A stretch of 64,000 nucleotides of DNA, from positions 1,875,501 to 1,939,500 of the forward strand of contig NZ_CP068023.1 in the NCBI RefSeq assembly GCF_016695175.1, written 5' to 3'. The notes under the pieces were generated by a model. That model ran no database searches. It saw nothing but the letters and a program-made list of their open reading frames with translations, and had not been told where the DNA came from. Shown piece by piece: positions 34,669-45,181 of the stretch. Each line of letters begins with the position of its first letter. Within the stretch, counting starts at the first letter, position 1. Both the position numbers and the translations under genes were made by a program. The stretch comes from Pseudoalteromonas sp. GCY. GTDB taxonomy: Bacteria; Pseudomonadota; Gammaproteobacteria; Enterobacterales; Alteromonadaceae.

Positions 34669-36894
34669 TTGCAGCTGCCATCTACTTGGATTCTGATATG
34701 TTTTGGAATAATTCTGGGTTGCTTCAGTGCGGTATTTCTTCTCGACAATTGGCGATTAGCCGCAATAAGCATATTCCTCTACTTCATGGGCCGCTATTCT
34801 AAGCTTTTTTGTCCTATATTGGCAGGATTTATTTTAGGGATTTCCATTGTTCTTAGCCATTACTTTGTTTTTTATCAGCTAAAAATACCAGAAATGTGGC
34901 AATCGCAGCTTGTTACTGCTTCGGGTAAAGTTATTGAGGTTGATAATTCTGTGATTGGTGAAGCGTTAAAGGTACAGCTAGAGCAAGTTGACGGCTACCA
35001 GTTTGCGCGTTGGCGTACTGTAAATGCAAAGCTTTATCGTGATTCATCAACGCCTATGTTGACAGTTGGTGACCGCATTGAATTTACAGTGAAGCTTAAG
35101 CGTTATCGTAGCCGGGTTAATATCGGACTTTTTAACGCTGAATTGCATGCGTTTAGAAAGTATATGTATTTCAAGGGCAGTATCAAAACAATCAATTCGG
35201 TAGTGAAGGACACTACGTGGCGAGATAACTACCGCTTATTCATAGATAAAAAGCTCAGTGGGCTCAGCTATGCTTGGCTGTATTATATTTTGTTAACCGG
35301 CGATACAAGCAAAGTCGACTTCAAAAACAAAACACAATTTAGAAGCCTTGGTTTGAGTCATCTGTTAGCGATTTCAGGGCTTCATATCGGAATGGTATTT
35401 GCCATCGCGTTTTTGCTGATAAAAGTCGTGCTGTATTGTGCCCCGATAATAATTTCCCAGGCTGCCAATTTGCATCAGTGGTGTTTAGTTTTTGCGTTAC
35501 TGTTGTGTTTTGGTTACGTCGTTCTTTGCGGTTACAGTGTATCGGCGACTCGAGCTTTAATCATGGCGATGGTGTGGGTTGCTTGTTACCTCTTTGCCGT
35601 GCGACTTAAAGCGCTTCAGGTGCTAACGGTTGCGTTGACAATCGTCTTGATGGTGGACCCGTTTTCATTACTCAACCCTGGTTTATATTATTCCTTTTTT
35701 GCAGTTGCGATTATCGTAACGTTAGTGACAAAAGTTGGCCGAGGTTTAGGTGCAAAGCTACTTGCCTTAATCAAGTTGCAGCTTGCGTTATTTATCTGCT
35801 TATTACCGCTTAATCTGTATTTCTTTTCCGGTGCGAGCATCATTTCATTGGTTGCGAACATCATAGTGATCCCGTTGATTTCTGTCGTGGTATTTCCGCT
35901 ACTACTGCTTCATGTTACTGCGTTACACGCTATTGGTTGGCAACTTCCACTTCATTTAGTTGATAATGGGTTAGTGGTTCTTTTTGAGCTGTTGCAAAAG
36001 TCTCCAGTAAGTTGGGTAGATATACCCGGCGTTTCGTCCATGTTTCTAATAACCTGCTACTTAAGTGCTGTGCTACTGTTTTTATTCAGAAATTATTTTG
36101 GTTTATTACCCATATTGTTTTTCCTCGTTCAGTATCTGTTTCGAGTTTCTCCACTATGGCAAATCGATGTCTTTGATGTCGGTCACGGAACAGCAGTGTT
36201 AGTTTCTCGAAATAACAAAGGGCTGCTCTATGATGTGGGGGCCAAGTATTTTGGCTATTTTTCGATGTTTGAGTTTGTGATAAAACCCTATCTTTTGAAT
36301 AATCGAATTACGCTACAAGATACCATCATTAGTCATAACGATGGTGACCATAATGGTGGCGTTGACGACCTCATAGCTTTTGATGGCGGGAAATCGTTAC
36401 AGCGTTTTCACCCAGCAAGTGCTGCAGATAGCTGTGTGCTTGGAACACATCAATTTCAAGGGCTAGACATATCCGTGATCTGGCCTCAAGAAATGTCGAA
36501 CAATGACAACAATAATTCTTGTGTGGTTAGTATCTCAGATGGGCAGTTTACGCTTTTATTACCAGGAGATATTGAGAAAGTCACTGAAACTAAGTTACTT
36601 AATCTAGAAAAAGAAGCACTCAAAGCCGATATATTACTGGTTCCACACCATGGTAGTGGCAGCTCTTCGAGCGAGCAGTTTATTCAAGCGGTTGACCCAG
36701 ATATTGCGATATTTTCTCGAGCCTTTTATTCGCCTTGGAAAATTCCCAATGAGAAAGTGATTGAAAGATACCAAAGAGTTGGGAGTACGCTATTGGATAC
36801 CGCCTTAGATGGCCATATAAGGATCTCAATTTTTGCTCAAGAAATTACAGTTGAACGAGCTCGAGAAGTGGAAAATTACTGGTTTCTCAGATAA
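34648..36894 (+). CDS. comEC: ComEC/Rec2 family DNA-uptake channel protein
   Basis: Inner-membrane protein that in competent bacteria passes single-stranded DNA into the cytosol. About 748 residues with three expected parts: an N-terminal domain (DUF4131, OB-like), the Competence helix bundle (about 205-500, GLSHLLAISGLHIGMVFA) and a C-terminal metallo-beta-lactamase-like domain (VFDVGHGTAVLV, SHNDGDHNGGVDDL, LLVPHHGSGSS). All metal motifs look intact. The start is uncertain: TTG 34648 overlaps the divergent DUF2062 gene and TTG 34669 is an alternative. Competence genes are not otherwise visible here. msbA follows, as in many gammaproteobacteria. Confidence 0.88.
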   Translation: MNRFFRHLQLPSTWILICFGIILGCFSAVFLLDNWRLAAISIFLYFMGRYSKLFCPILAGFILGISIVLSHYFVFYQLKIPEMWQSQLVTASGKVIEVDNSVIGEALKVQLEQVDGYQFARWRTVNAKLYRDSSTPMLTVGDRIEFTVKLKRYRSRVNIGLFNAELHAFRKYMYFKGSIKTINSVVKDTTWRDNYRLFIDKKLSGLSYAWLYYILLTGDTSKVDFKNKTQFRSLGLSHLLAISGLHIGMVFAIAFLLIKVVLYCAPIIISQAANLHQWCLVFALLLCFGYVVLCGYSVSATRALIMAMVWVACYLFAVRLKALQVLTVALTIVLMVDPFSLLNPGLYYSFFAVAIIVTLVTKVGRGLGAKLLALIKLQLALFICLLPLNLYFFSGASIISLVANIIVIPLISVVVFPLLLLHVTALHAIGWQLPLHLVDNGLVVLFELLQKSPVSWVDIPGVSSMFLITCYLSAVLLFLFRNYFGLLPILFFLVQYLFRVSPLWQIDVFDVGHGTAVLVSRNNKGLLYDVGAKYFGYFSMFEFVIKPYLLNNRITLQDTIISHNDGDHNGGVDDLIAFDGGKSLQRFHPASAADSCVLGTHQFQGLDISVIWPQEMSNNDNNNSCVVSISDGQFTLLLPGDIEKVTETKLLNLEKEALKADILLVPHHGSGSSSSEQFIQAVDPDIAIFSRAFYSPWKIPNEKVIERYQRVGSTLLDTALDGHIRISIFAQEITVERAREVENYWFLR

Positions 36895-36956
36895 TCCATT
36901 CAGTTTTAACGAATTGAAAGTTACAATAATGCCATATAGAAAAGTAGAGGCTGGCA

Positions 36957-38696
36957 ATGCAACCAACCGACAAGCAGATTTACGCTAGATTATTTAGCTA
37001 TGTAAAAGACTTTAAACTCGCTGCCATATTTTCAGTAATTGGTATGATAGGGTACGCTGCGATGGATGCTTCGTTCGTCGCTTTAATGGATCCGTTTATC
37101 GATGAGGGTCTCACTGCAGGCAATCGCGATGTACTAAAACTGGCTCCCTTTGTTGTCATCGCGTTAGTCATTGGACGCGGTATCTTTAATTATATGGCAT
37201 CGTATTGCTTGTCTTATGTTGGGTCTCAGGTTGTGCGTGCTTTGCGACAGCAACTATTTGAACACATGTTGTATTTACCAGTGTCTTTTCATGATCAACA
37301 TTCTAATGGCGAATTGATATCAAAAATCACTTTTGATACAGAGCAGGTACAGCAAGCCGTCACTAAGGCGCTTCAAGTGCTGATCCGTGAAGGTGCATTT
37401 GTATTTTTCCTACTTATTACTATGTTTTATGCAAGTTGGCAGCTATCGCTCATTTTCTTAGTTGTGGTACCAATCGTGGCGGTGATAGTTACTGTGGTGT
37501 CTAAGCGTTTTAAGAAAATCTCCAAGAATATTCAAGATGCGATGGGAGAAGTGACGAAAAGCTCTGAGCAAATGATGGCGGGTCATAAAGTCATTCATGG
37601 CTTTGGTGGCCAAGATAAAACTATCTCTCACTTTGCTAAAGTTAATAATCATAACCGTCAGCAACGCGTAAAAATGGATGCGACTAAAGCGCTGAGCGTA
37701 TCTATCATCCAAATCATAGCGGCGAGCGCAATGGCGGTGATACTCGCGATTGTCGCGATGCCTTCTATGGTGGATAAAATTTCATCGGGCACCTTTGTCA
37801 CTTTGATCACCTCTATGATGATGATGCTGCGTCCTTTAAAACAACTTGCCAATGTGAATAGCGACCTGCAACGCGGGATCTCTGCGGCGAAAAGTGTGTT
37901 TGCGGTGATTGATCTTGAAAAAGAAAAGGACACTGGCACTCAGTCTTTATCTCGTGCTCAAGGTAACCTACAAGTCAAAGACTTAACCTTTACTTATCCG
38001 TCTAAAAACGATCCGGTGATTGAGTCATTAAACCTTGAAATCAAAGCCGGGCAGAGTATTGCGCTGGTAGGTAGAAGTGGCTCAGGAAAATCAACTATTT
38101 CTAATCTATTACCACGTTACTACGATATTGAAGCGGGCAGTATTGAGTTAGACGGCACGAATATAAATGATTTCCAGCTTGCGGATCTACGCGCGCAGTT
38201 TTCCATCGTGTCGCAGCAAGTGGTGTTGTTTAATGACACCATTGCAAACAATATTATGTACTCGTTAAAGCAACCCTTATCGCAAGAAGCCCTAGAAAAA
38301 GTCGTAAAACAAGCCCACGTCTGGGAATTTGTTAAAGATCTTCCTGAGGGCCTAAATACCCTTGTTGGTGAAAATGGCGTGATGCTTTCTGGCGGACAAC
38401 GACAACGTATCGCCATCGCGCGTGCTATTGTAAAAGATGCACCTATCCTTATTTTAGATGAAGCAACATCAGCATTAGACACAGAATCTGAGCGTTTGAT
38501 CCAACAAGCGTTAGAAGAGCTGATGGCCGACAAAACAACCATAGTAATTGCCCATCGGTTATCGACAATCGAGCGTTGCGACTGCATCTATGTGCTAGAT
38601 AAAGGCAAGATCATCGAACAAGGCAAGCATGCTGAATTGGTCGCGCAGGAAGGGGTTTATCATGCACTTTGCAAAATGCAGTTTGGTGAGCAATAA
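36957..38696 (+). CDS. msbA: Lipid A export ATP-binding/permease MsbA
   Basis: Homodimeric ABC exporter that flips core-lipid A across the inner membrane. 579 residues. The six-helix membrane domain (about 1-320) is followed by the ATPase: Walker A GRSGSGKST (about 372), LSGGQRQR, and ILILDEATSALD. RBS AGAGG precedes the ATG. lpxK starts on the base after the stop, the classic msbA-lpxK pairing. Confidence 0.95.
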   Translation: MQPTDKQIYARLFSYVKDFKLAAIFSVIGMIGYAAMDASFVALMDPFIDEGLTAGNRDVLKLAPFVVIALVIGRGIFNYMASYCLSYVGSQVVRALRQQLFEHMLYLPVSFHDQHSNGELISKITFDTEQVQQAVTKALQVLIREGAFVFFLLITMFYASWQLSLIFLVVVPIVAVIVTVVSKRFKKISKNIQDAMGEVTKSSEQMMAGHKVIHGFGGQDKTISHFAKVNNHNRQQRVKMDATKALSVSIIQIIAASAMAVILAIVAMPSMVDKISSGTFVTLITSMMMMLRPLKQLANVNSDLQRGISAAKSVFAVIDLEKEKDTGTQSLSRAQGNLQVKDLTFTYPSKNDPVIESLNLEIKAGQSIALVGRSGSGKSTISNLLPRYYDIEAGSIELDGTNINDFQLADLRAQFSIVSQQVVLFNDTIANNIMYSLKQPLSQEALEKVVKQAHVWEFVKDLPEGLNTLVGENGVMLSGGQRQRIAIARAIVKDAPILILDEATSALDTESERLIQQALEELMADKTTIVIAHRLSTIERCDCIYVLDKGKIIEQGKHAELVAQEGVYHALCKMQFGEQ

Positions 38697-39680
38697 ATGG
38701 CATCAAAAATAGAGCAAAGTTGGTATAAAAAACTGGGACTACTAACACTATTATTGCTTCCGCTAAGCCTGTTATTTGGACTTATTAGCTCGATAAGAAA
38801 GGGGCTTTATCAACTCGGTTTTTGCCCCGCGTACCGCTCACCTGTTCCGGTTATTATTGTTGGTAACATCAGTGTGGGCGGTAATGGCAAAACGCCATTT
38901 GTGCTTTGGTTAGTACCTTTTCTTGAAAAGCTAGGCTTTAAGGTTGGGGTTATCAGTCGAGGTTATGGTGCGAAACCTAGTTCAACCCCGTTTTTGGTCA
39001 CTGCAGAGACCTCAACGGAAGAGGGCGGTGATGAACCTTGTTTACTCGCCAAGCGGTTGAAATGCCCTGTGATGATTGGTGCTGATAGACAAGCCAGTAT
39101 CGAGAAATTATTGGATAATAGCGATGTAAACATCATCGTCAGCGACGATGGACTACAGCACTATAAATTGGCACGAGATATTGAGCTCTGTATTGTTGAT
39201 GCTGAGCGACGCTTTGGTAATGGTTTGTGGATGCCAGCAGGGCCGCTTAGGGAATTACCTAAGCGTATTCAGAGTGTCGATCTTGCCATATATAATGGTG
39301 GATGCGAAAGCTATTCCTACACGTTAGAGGCGGTTGGCTTTTTTCGTGTTGCAGACGATAGTCCAGCATCCAATATAGAAATGGTTGGCGCTTCAGTCTG
39401 TGCTATCGGCAATCCCGCGCGATTTGAAAATACGCTACGAGATAGAGGAATTGTTCTGAGTGAAAGTCTACATTTTGCGGACCATCATCCATATCAAGCG
39501 TCCGACTTCTCGCAAATTGATAACGGCGCTATTTTTATGACAGAGAAAGATGCGGTAAAGTGTCGCACATTTGCAAAAGATAATTGGTATTACCTCAAAG
39601 TAGATGCCAAACCTACATCAGCGCTTGAAAAAGCGGTATTAAATTTACTTAAAAAGAAAGAGATTTATCATGGCCTTTGA
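38697..39680 (+). CDS. lpxK: Tetraacyldisaccharide 4'-kinase LpxK
   Basis: Phosphorylates the lipid A precursor at the 4' position, at the inner membrane. 327 residues with an N-terminal membrane-binding helix (about 11-28), a P-loop [13 protein letters not shown] (about residue 60) and [15 protein letters not shown], the family signature. It abuts msbA without a gap and overlaps ycaR by 11 bases. Confidence 0.95.
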   Translation: MASKIEQSWYKKLGLLTLLLLPLSLLFGLISSIRKGLYQLGFCPAYRSPVPVIIVGNISVGGNGKTPFVLWLVPFLEKLGFKVGVISRGYGAKPSSTPFLVTAETSTEEGGDEPCLLAKRLKCPVMIGADRQASIEKLLDNSDVNIIVSDDGLQHYKLARDIELCIVDAERRFGNGLWMPAGPLRELPKRIQSVDLAIYNGGCESYSYTLEAVGFFRVADDSPASNIEMVGASVCAIGNPARFENTLRDRGIVLSESLHFADHHPYQASDFSQIDNGAIFMTEKDAVKCRTFAKDNWYYLKVDAKPTSALEKAVLNLLKKKEIYHGL

Positions 39681-39867
39681 TACCAAATTACTAGAAATAA
39701 TTGCCTGCCCAGTATGTAAAGGCAAATTAAGATATGACAAAGAAAACAAAGAGTTGATCAGCACTGCAGCCAAGCTAGCTTATCCAATTAAAGATGATAT
39801 TCCAGTGTTATTGGAAAACGAAGCGCGCGAGCTGAGCAGCGATGAGGTTGAGCAGTGGAATTCGTAG
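39670..39867 (+). CDS. ycaR: Trm112-family YcaR-like protein
   Basis: 65-residue cytosolic protein of the Trm112/UPF0434 family ([35 protein letters not shown]). Only the first CxxC pair is present, as is normal for bacterial YcaR. It overlaps lpxK (11 bases) and kdsB (13 bases), the conserved lpxK-ycaR-kdsB arrangement. Function is not defined. Confidence 0.9.
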   Translation: MAFDTKLLEIIACPVCKGKLRYDKENKELISTAAKLAYPIKDDIPVLLENEARELSSDEVEQWNS

Positions 39868-40616
39868 TCGTTATTCCGGCGCGTTATGCTTCAAGCAGGC
39901 TGCCTGGTAAACCACTTGCTGATATTGGCGGCAAACCAATGATCCAGCGTGTTTATGAACAGGCTATTCAATCTGGCGCTGCAGCGGTTTATATCGCAAC
40001 CGATCACAGTGCGGTATTTGAAGCAGCGCAAGGCTTCACTGATAATGTGCTCATGACGCGTGAAGATCACCAATCTGGTACTGAGCGACTCGCCGAAGTT
40101 GTTGAACAACTGGAGCTGAACGAACAAACCTTGGTGGTCAACGTACAAGGTGATGAGCCACTGCTAGAGCCTGATAACATCGCACAAGTGGCAGCACTAC
40201 TGCACCATTCTGATGCACCGATGGCGACTTTGTGCGTTGATGTGGAAGATATAGAAGAGGTGTTGAATCCGAATGCCGTAAAAGTGGTGTCTGATATTCA
40301 AGACAACGCACTTTATTTCTCTCGCTCGTCTATTCCGTTTCAGCGTGACAGCATGTTAACGCTCGACAAAAATAACATTCCAGTGAGCCATTTTAAACGT
40401 CATGTTGGCATATATGCCTATCGTGCGGGCTTTATTCAAACCTATTTATCGCTAAGTGTTTCACCGCTAGAGGTGCAAGAGTCACTAGAGCAGCTACGTG
40501 TGCTGTATCATGGATACAAAATTAAGGTCGCTAAAGCGGCTAAGCCGGTGCATGCTGGAGTGGATACTCCCGAAGATTTGGCACGGGTCCAAGAGATGCT
40601 GAATGGAAAAGCTTAA
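39855..40616 (+). CDS. kdsB: 3-deoxy-manno-octulosonate cytidylyltransferase KdsB
   Basis: Activates KDO as CMP-KDO for lipopolysaccharide inner core. 253 residues; [15 protein letters not shown] binds the nucleotide, [12 protein letters not shown] carries the Mg-binding Asp, and [11 protein letters not shown] is a family motif. It is translationally coupled to ycaR and to the next gene (14-base overlap). Confidence 0.95.
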   Translation: MEFVVVIPARYASSRLPGKPLADIGGKPMIQRVYEQAIQSGAAAVYIATDHSAVFEAAQGFTDNVLMTREDHQSGTERLAEVVEQLELNEQTLVVNVQGDEPLLEPDNIAQVAALLHHSDAPMATLCVDVEDIEEVLNPNAVKVVSDIQDNALYFSRSSIPFQRDSMLTLDKNNIPVSHFKRHVGIYAYRAGFIQTYLSLSVSPLEVQESLEQLRVLYHGYKIKVAKAAKPVHAGVDTPEDLARVQEMLNGKA

Positions 40617-41268
40617 GCTCATTGCGGACGAGGTAGACTATGTGGTTGCATACAAACCACAAAGTATGAGCTTCCATAGTGAGGACGGCGCAGGTTTTGT
40701 TGCCTTACTGACGAAGCAACTAGGCTATCCCTTATTTCCGGTTCACCGTCTCGATAAAGTCACATCGGGACTCATCCTTTTAGCGAAGTCTAGCGAGGCT
40801 GCAAAGCAGTTGACGAGCCTGTTTTCCGCTCGGAAAATAGACAAATTTTACCTGGCGTTAGTTAGTGCTAAACCGAAGAAAAAGCAAGGCTGGATAAAAG
40901 GTGATATGGCTAAGTCGCGTAGAGGCACCTATAAACTGGTTAAAACTAAGCTAAATCCTGCGGTGACTCGATTTTACTCTTGCTCTGTTGCGACCAACCT
41001 ACGCGCTTGTATCGTTAAACCGTTTAGCGGAAAAACACACCAAATTCGGGTGGCACTAAAAAGCATCGGTGCGCCAATTTTAGGTGATTTAGCCTATAGT
41101 GGAGAGCCTGCAGATAGAACTTATCTTCACGCATTTTGCCTTGAATTTGAGTGGCAAGGTAACCATCAACACTATCAAGCTGCGCCTGAAGGTGATGGTG
41201 CATTTGGCCATTTATTGGCACATGAAATCTTTGCAAGTTGGCAAAATCCAAGTCAATTAGAGTGGTAA
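40603..41268 (+). CDS. RluA-family RNA pseudouridine synthase
   Basis: 221 residues. HRLDKVTSGLILLAKSS holds the catalytic Asp of the RluA family, and GKTHQIRVALKSIGAPILGDLAY is the second family motif. No S4 domain is present, so it is a short form closer to RluA/TruC-like enzymes; the target uridine is not predictable. It overlaps kdsB by 14 bases and is one base from tcdA, hence part of the msbA-to-tcdA transcript. Confidence 0.88.
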   Translation: MEKLKLIADEVDYVVAYKPQSMSFHSEDGAGFVALLTKQLGYPLFPVHRLDKVTSGLILLAKSSEAAKQLTSLFSARKIDKFYLALVSAKPKKKQGWIKGDMAKSRRGTYKLVKTKLNPAVTRFYSCSVATNLRACIVKPFSGKTHQIRVALKSIGAPILGDLAYSGEPADRTYLHAFCLEFEWQGNHQHYQAAPEGDGAFGHLLAHEIFASWQNPSQLEW

Positions 41269-41269
41269 C

Positions 41270-42067
41270 ATGACGGATTCGAATAGAGAACTAAGATTTG
41301 GCGGTATTGGTCGGTTATACGGTAACGCCGAGTTAGAAGCATTAAGTAAAGCACACTTTTGTGTCATTGGTATTGGTGGTGTTGGCAGTTGGGCTGTAGA
41401 AGCTCTGGTGAGAACGGGTATAGGTAAGATAACGCTTATCGATATGGACGATATTTGTGTAACCAATATTAACCGCCAGTTACATGCTCATAGCGAAAGT
41501 ATCGGGATGCAAAAGATTGAAGCAATGCGAGATCGCTGTCTTGCGATTAACTCAGATTGTGAAGTTACCCTGATCGATGATTTTTTGATGTTAGATAATA
41601 TTAGAAACTACATTCAAGGCTTTGATTATGTTATCGACTGTATCGACGCGGTTAAAGAGAAAGCGGCACTAATCGCGCATTGTAAGCGCAATAAAATACC
41701 GGTGATCACTACAGGTGGTGCAGGTGGTCAAACCGATCCGAGCCAGATCCAATATGGGGATGTGGCAAAGACGACCCATGATCCGCTGCTAGCAAAAGTA
41801 CGCTATATTCTCAGAAAACAATATAACTTTAGCGATAATCCAAAACGTAAATTTGGCGTGGATTGCGTGTATTCCACAGAGCAACTCGTTTACCCAAGTA
41901 CCGACGGCACCGTGTGCAAAGCAAAGCAACAAGCTGAAGGTGGGAAAAATATGGACTGCGCGACCGGGTTTGGTTCTGCTACTATGGTAACTGGGAGTTT
42001 TGGTTTTTTTGCGGCGTCCAAAGCAATACGTAAGTACCTAGATAAACAAAGCAAAAGCAGCGAATAA
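41270..42067 (+). CDS. tcdA: tRNA threonylcarbamoyladenosine dehydratase TcdA
   Basis: E1-like enzyme (CsdL) that cyclises t6A37 to ct6A in ANN-decoding tRNAs using ATP. 265 residues. The nucleotide site GIGGVG (34-39) is followed by IDMDDICVTNINRQLHA, the E1 fold signature, and TTGGAGGQTDP. In E. coli tcdA sits next to csdA and csdE, which support it; here they are convergent just downstream. Confidence 0.93.
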   Translation: MTDSNRELRFGGIGRLYGNAELEALSKAHFCVIGIGGVGSWAVEALVRTGIGKITLIDMDDICVTNINRQLHAHSESIGMQKIEAMRDRCLAINSDCEVTLIDDFLMLDNIRNYIQGFDYVIDCIDAVKEKAALIAHCKRNKIPVITTGGAGGQTDPSQIQYGDVAKTTHDPLLAKVRYILRKQYNFSDNPKRKFGVDCVYSTEQLVYPSTDGTVCKAKQQAEGGKNMDCATGFGSATMVTGSFGFFAASKAIRKYLDKQSKSSE

Positions 42068-42069
42068 GT

Positions 42070-42090
42070 GTGCTCGTTTGAGCACCTTAT
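42070..42090. terminator. Weak hairpin between tcdA and csdE
   Basis: 6-bp stem GTGCTC / GAGCAC with a 4-base loop in the 29-base convergent gap; no clear T-run. Possible bidirectional terminator. Confidence 0.4.
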
Positions 42091-42096
42091 ATCACT

Positions 42097-42504
42097 TTAT
42101 TTTAATATCTCCGCCTTCACTTGGATCTGTTCAACAATCGCACGTATACCATTACCTCTAGATGGACTTAGATGAGCAATTAATCCAAGCGACTCAAACA
42201 GTTCATAAGCATTAAACTGGTTCGCTTGTTCTGGCGTTTTACCTGCGTACGCTGCAATGATGATTGCAAGTAATCCTTTGACAATACGCGTATCTGAGTC
42301 GGCAATAAGTACGAGCTGCTGCGCACTTTCATCTAAGTCCACATAGAGCCAAACTTTACTATCACAGCCCGACACTAACGCTGAATCAACTTTCAGCGCA
42401 TCTGGAAGAGTAGGAAGTTGTTTACCTAGCAGCATAATTTCACGGTACTTGGCTTGCCAGCCATGACTTTCAGATAATTTTTTTGTGATATGTTCGATAT
42501 TCAT
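42097..42504 (-). CDS. csdE: Sulfur acceptor protein CsdE (SufE family)
   Basis: 135 residues. Accepts persulfide from CsdA; the acceptor Cys is in LVSGCDSKVWL. LSPSRGNGIRAIVEQI is the C-terminal SufE/CsdE motif. The partner csdA lies four bases upstream on the same strand, so they form an operon. In E. coli the pair passes sulfur to, and supports, TcdA. Confidence 0.9.
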   Translation of the reverse strand: MNIEHITKKLSESHGWQAKYREIMLLGKQLPTLPDALKVDSALVSGCDSKVWLYVDLDESAQQLVLIADSDTRIVKGLLAIIIAAYAGKTPEQANQFNAYELFESLGLIAHLSPSRGNGIRAIVEQIQVKAEILK

Positions 42505-42508
42505 AAGT

Positions 42509-43720
42509 TTAATCTAGTAATTCTATTGTGGCATTTAACGCATTAATAAAATGCTCAATATCATCTTGGTTATTATAAAAAGCCAAACTTGCACGTACTG
42601 TCCCGTTAACCTTGAGCATTTTCATTAGAGGTTGAGTACAATGGTGTCCGCTTCTGACTGCTACGCCATACGTATTGAGTAGTGTGGCAAGGTCGTAGTG
42701 ATGCTCGTTTTTATAGTTAAAACTGACGACGCCAACATTGTTTTGTGTATCACCATAAACCGTGATGCCATCAATCTGTCTTAGCTTTTCTATAAGGGAG
42801 TGATAGAGCGCTTGCTCATAACATTGAAGTGCATTGGGATCAATTTCGTTTACATAATCTATCGCTGCGGCAAAACCGATAACGCCAGAAATATTGGGAG
42901 TACCAGGCTCAAACTTGCCTGGTGCATCTCGATAACTGGATCTCTCGAAGCTCACTTCTTTTATCATTTCGCCGCCGGTTTTGTATACGGGGAGGGCATT
43001 TAGTTGCTGGTATTTACCATAAAGTCCACCGACGCCTGTTGGTCCAAGCGCTTTATGAGCTGAAAAAACATAAAAGTCGCAATCCAGTGCCTTCAGATCA
43101 GGTCTTAAATGCAGTAAAGACTGCGCGCCGTCGATAACCGTGATGGTACCTAAGGCCTTGCAAACCGAAATGAGCGACTCAATTGGATGAATATTCCCAA
43201 GAGCGTTTGAAACATGGCCCACCGCTAACACATCAGGTTTATGCTGCTTTAACAGCGCAATAGCGCCTTGCTCATCGAGGACGCCGTCTGACATAGGTAA
43301 CACAAGTAAAGTTGCGCCGGTACGTTGACAAGCTTCTTGCCAAGGCACTATGTTAGCGTGATGTTCAAAGGGGCTGATGGCAATTACGCTGTCTGAATTG
43401 AAGCGTGCACTCAGGCCATGAGCCAATAAGTTTAGTGATTCAGTAGCGCCGCTGGTCCATACGATTTCTCGTGGTTCAACATTTAAAAAATTTGCAATTG
43501 TTTCTCGGGCACTTTCGTAGCGAACGGTGGCGTTTTCACTAAGCGTGTGTAAACCTCTATGTACGTTTGAATTCTCATCTTGATAAAAAGTTTTTATGAC
43601 ATCGATGACTTTGTTCGGTTTTTGCGCAGTTGCAGCAGAGTCAAGATAGCAAAGCGGCTGCCCATCGAGTTGTTTGTTTAGAATTGGAAAGTCGTTGCGC
43701 AGAGATTGGATGTCAGTCAT
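42509..43720 (-). CDS. csdA: Cysteine desulfurase CsdA (group II)
   Basis: PLP enzyme that takes sulfur from cysteine. 403 residues. The PLP lysine is in FSAHKALGPTGVGGLYG (around residue 222) and the catalytic cysteine in VRSGHHCTQPLMKM (around residue 360). The short active-site loop marks the SufS/CsdA group rather than IscS. The neighbours csdE and tcdA favour CsdA over SufS; no sufBCD genes are in view. Confidence 0.9.
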   Translation of the reverse strand: MTDIQSLRNDFPILNKQLDGQPLCYLDSAATAQKPNKVIDVIKTFYQDENSNVHRGLHTLSENATVRYESARETIANFLNVEPREIVWTSGATESLNLLAHGLSARFNSDSVIAISPFEHHANIVPWQEACQRTGATLLVLPMSDGVLDEQGAIALLKQHKPDVLAVGHVSNALGNIHPIESLISVCKALGTITVIDGAQSLLHLRPDLKALDCDFYVFSAHKALGPTGVGGLYGKYQQLNALPVYKTGGEMIKEVSFERSSYRDAPGKFEPGTPNISGVIGFAAAIDYVNEIDPNALQCYEQALYHSLIEKLRQIDGITVYGDTQNNVGVVSFNYKNEHHYDLATLLNTYGVAVRSGHHCTQPLMKMLKVNGTVRASLAFYNNQDDIEHFINALNATIELLD

Positions 43721-43780
43721 AACGTACCTGAGTTAATTGAGCAGCGCGATTCTAACGAATACGCGGCGATATTAAAACAA

Positions 43781-43805
43781 AAAAGGCCGCTTTAAGCGGC
43801 CTTTT
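43781..43805 (-). terminator. Terminator of gltA
   Basis: 10-bp stem AAAAGGCCGC / GCGGCCTTTT with a 5-base loop, T-rich on the minus strand side. It lies 18 bases past the gltA stop. Confidence 0.88.
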
Positions 43806-43822
43806 CAAACACAATAACGAGA

Positions 43823-45109
43823 TTATCTGTCGTTTTGTGTTTTGTAGTCGCGAGACGTGTAGCCTTTGTAAAGCTGACGCGGACGACCAATTTTGTGTCC
43901 TGGTTGAGAAAGCATTTCGTTCCAGTGTGAAATCCAGCCCACAGTACGAGACATCGCGAAGATAACCGTAAACATGCTTGTTGGAATACCGATTGCTTTA
44001 AGAATGATACCAGAATAGAAGTCTACATTCGGGTATAGTTTCTTCTCGATAAAGTAAGGGTCTTCTAGGGCAATCTGCTCAAGTTTCATTGCAACGTCAA
44101 GCAGTGGATCTTGAATGTTTAGCTCTTTAAGTACTTCGTGACACGTTTGACGCATTACTGTCGCACGTGGGTCAAAGTTTTTATAAACGCGGTGACCAAA
44201 GCCCATTAGACGGAACGGATCGTTCTTGTCTTTTGCTTTTGCAACGTACTCGTCAATACGATCAACAGAGCCGATTTCTTCAAGCATAGTTAAACATGCT
44301 TCGTTTGCGCCACCGTGTGCAGGACCCCAAAGTGATGCAATACCTGCTGCGATACACGCGTAAGGGTTTGCACCTGAAGAGCCAGCAAGACGAACAGTTG
44401 AAGTTGACGCGTTTTGCTCATGATCTGCGTGAAGCATGAAAATACGATCCATTGCTTTAGCAAGTACTGGGCTGACGTTATAGTCTTCAGCTGGCACAGA
44501 GAACATCATGTGAAGGAAGTTTTCTGCGTAGCTCAAGTCGTTACGTGGGTATACGAACGGTTGGCCAACATTATACTTGTACGCCATTGCAGCGATCGTT
44601 GGTAGCTTAGCTACTAATTTGATTGCACAACGCATGCGCTGGTCTTCATCAGAAATATCCAAATCTGAGTGGTAGAACGAAGATAACGCACCAACTACAC
44701 CACATAGCATTGCCATAGGGTGTGCATCTACACGGAAGCCTTGGAAAAACGCAGCGATTTTCTCGTGCATCATTGTGTTGCGAGTGATCTCATCTGAGAA
44801 CTCAGCTAGTTGTTCTTCGCTTGGTAATTCACCGTTTAATAGTAGGTAGCAAAGTTCAATATAGTTAGAATTTTCAGCAAGTTGCTCAATTGGATAACCG
44901 CGATGAAGCAGTACACCTTTGGCACCGTCAATGTAAGTGATAGACGAGTCACAAGAGGCAGTCGACATAAATCCTGGGTCATACGTAAATAGGCCGTGAG
45001 CACCTAAAGAACGAACGTCAACTACGTCTTGTCCAGCTGTACCTTCGTAAATTGGTAACTCAATCGGATCGTGACCATCAATATGGACTGTGGCTTTTTT
45101 ATCTGCCAT
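43823..45109 (-). CDS. gltA: Citrate synthase, type II
   Basis: Condenses oxaloacetate with acetyl-CoA to enter the TCA cycle. 428 residues, hexameric type with the N-terminal extension of NADH-inhibited enzymes. The catalytic histidines are in [11 protein letters not shown] and [14 protein letters not shown], the Asp in NVDFYSG. It is transcribed away from sdhC; two inverted repeats sit in its upstream region (described separately). Confidence 0.96.
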   Translation of the reverse strand: MADKKATVHIDGHDPIELPIYEGTAGQDVVDVRSLGAHGLFTYDPGFMSTASCDSSITYIDGAKGVLLHRGYPIEQLAENSNYIELCYLLLNGELPSEEQLAEFSDEITRNTMMHEKIAAFFQGFRVDAHPMAMLCGVVGALSSFYHSDLDISDEDQRMRCAIKLVAKLPTIAAMAYKYNVGQPFVYPRNDLSYAENFLHMMFSVPAEDYNVSPVLAKAMDRIFMLHADHEQNASTSTVRLAGSSGANPYACIAAGIASLWGPAHGGANEACLTMLEEIGSVDRIDEYVAKAKDKNDPFRLMGFGHRVYKNFDPRATVMRQTCHEVLKELNIQDPLLDVAMKLEQIALEDPYFIEKKLYPNVDFYSGIILKAIGIPTSMFTVIFAMSRTVGWISHWNEMLSQPGHKIGRPRQLYKGYTSRDYKTQNDR

Positions 45110-45127
45110 CTATTTGTCTCCTATTTA

Positions 45128-45149
45128 ATAACAATATTCTGATTGTTAT
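45128..45149. promoter_or_regulatory. Inverted repeat in the gltA 5' leader
   Basis: Perfect 8-bp repeat ATAACAAT / ATTGTTAT with a 6-base spacer, lying 19 bases upstream of the gltA start and downstream of the predicted -10. It could be an operator or a leader hairpin. Confidence 0.45.
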
Positions 45150-45181
45150 GTTGTGATACTAATGTTAAGCAAATTCAGATC

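Noticed and set aside
34648..36894. A natural-competence locus
   Set aside because: comEC is the only competence-type gene here and its place before msbA is ordinary for gammaproteobacteria.
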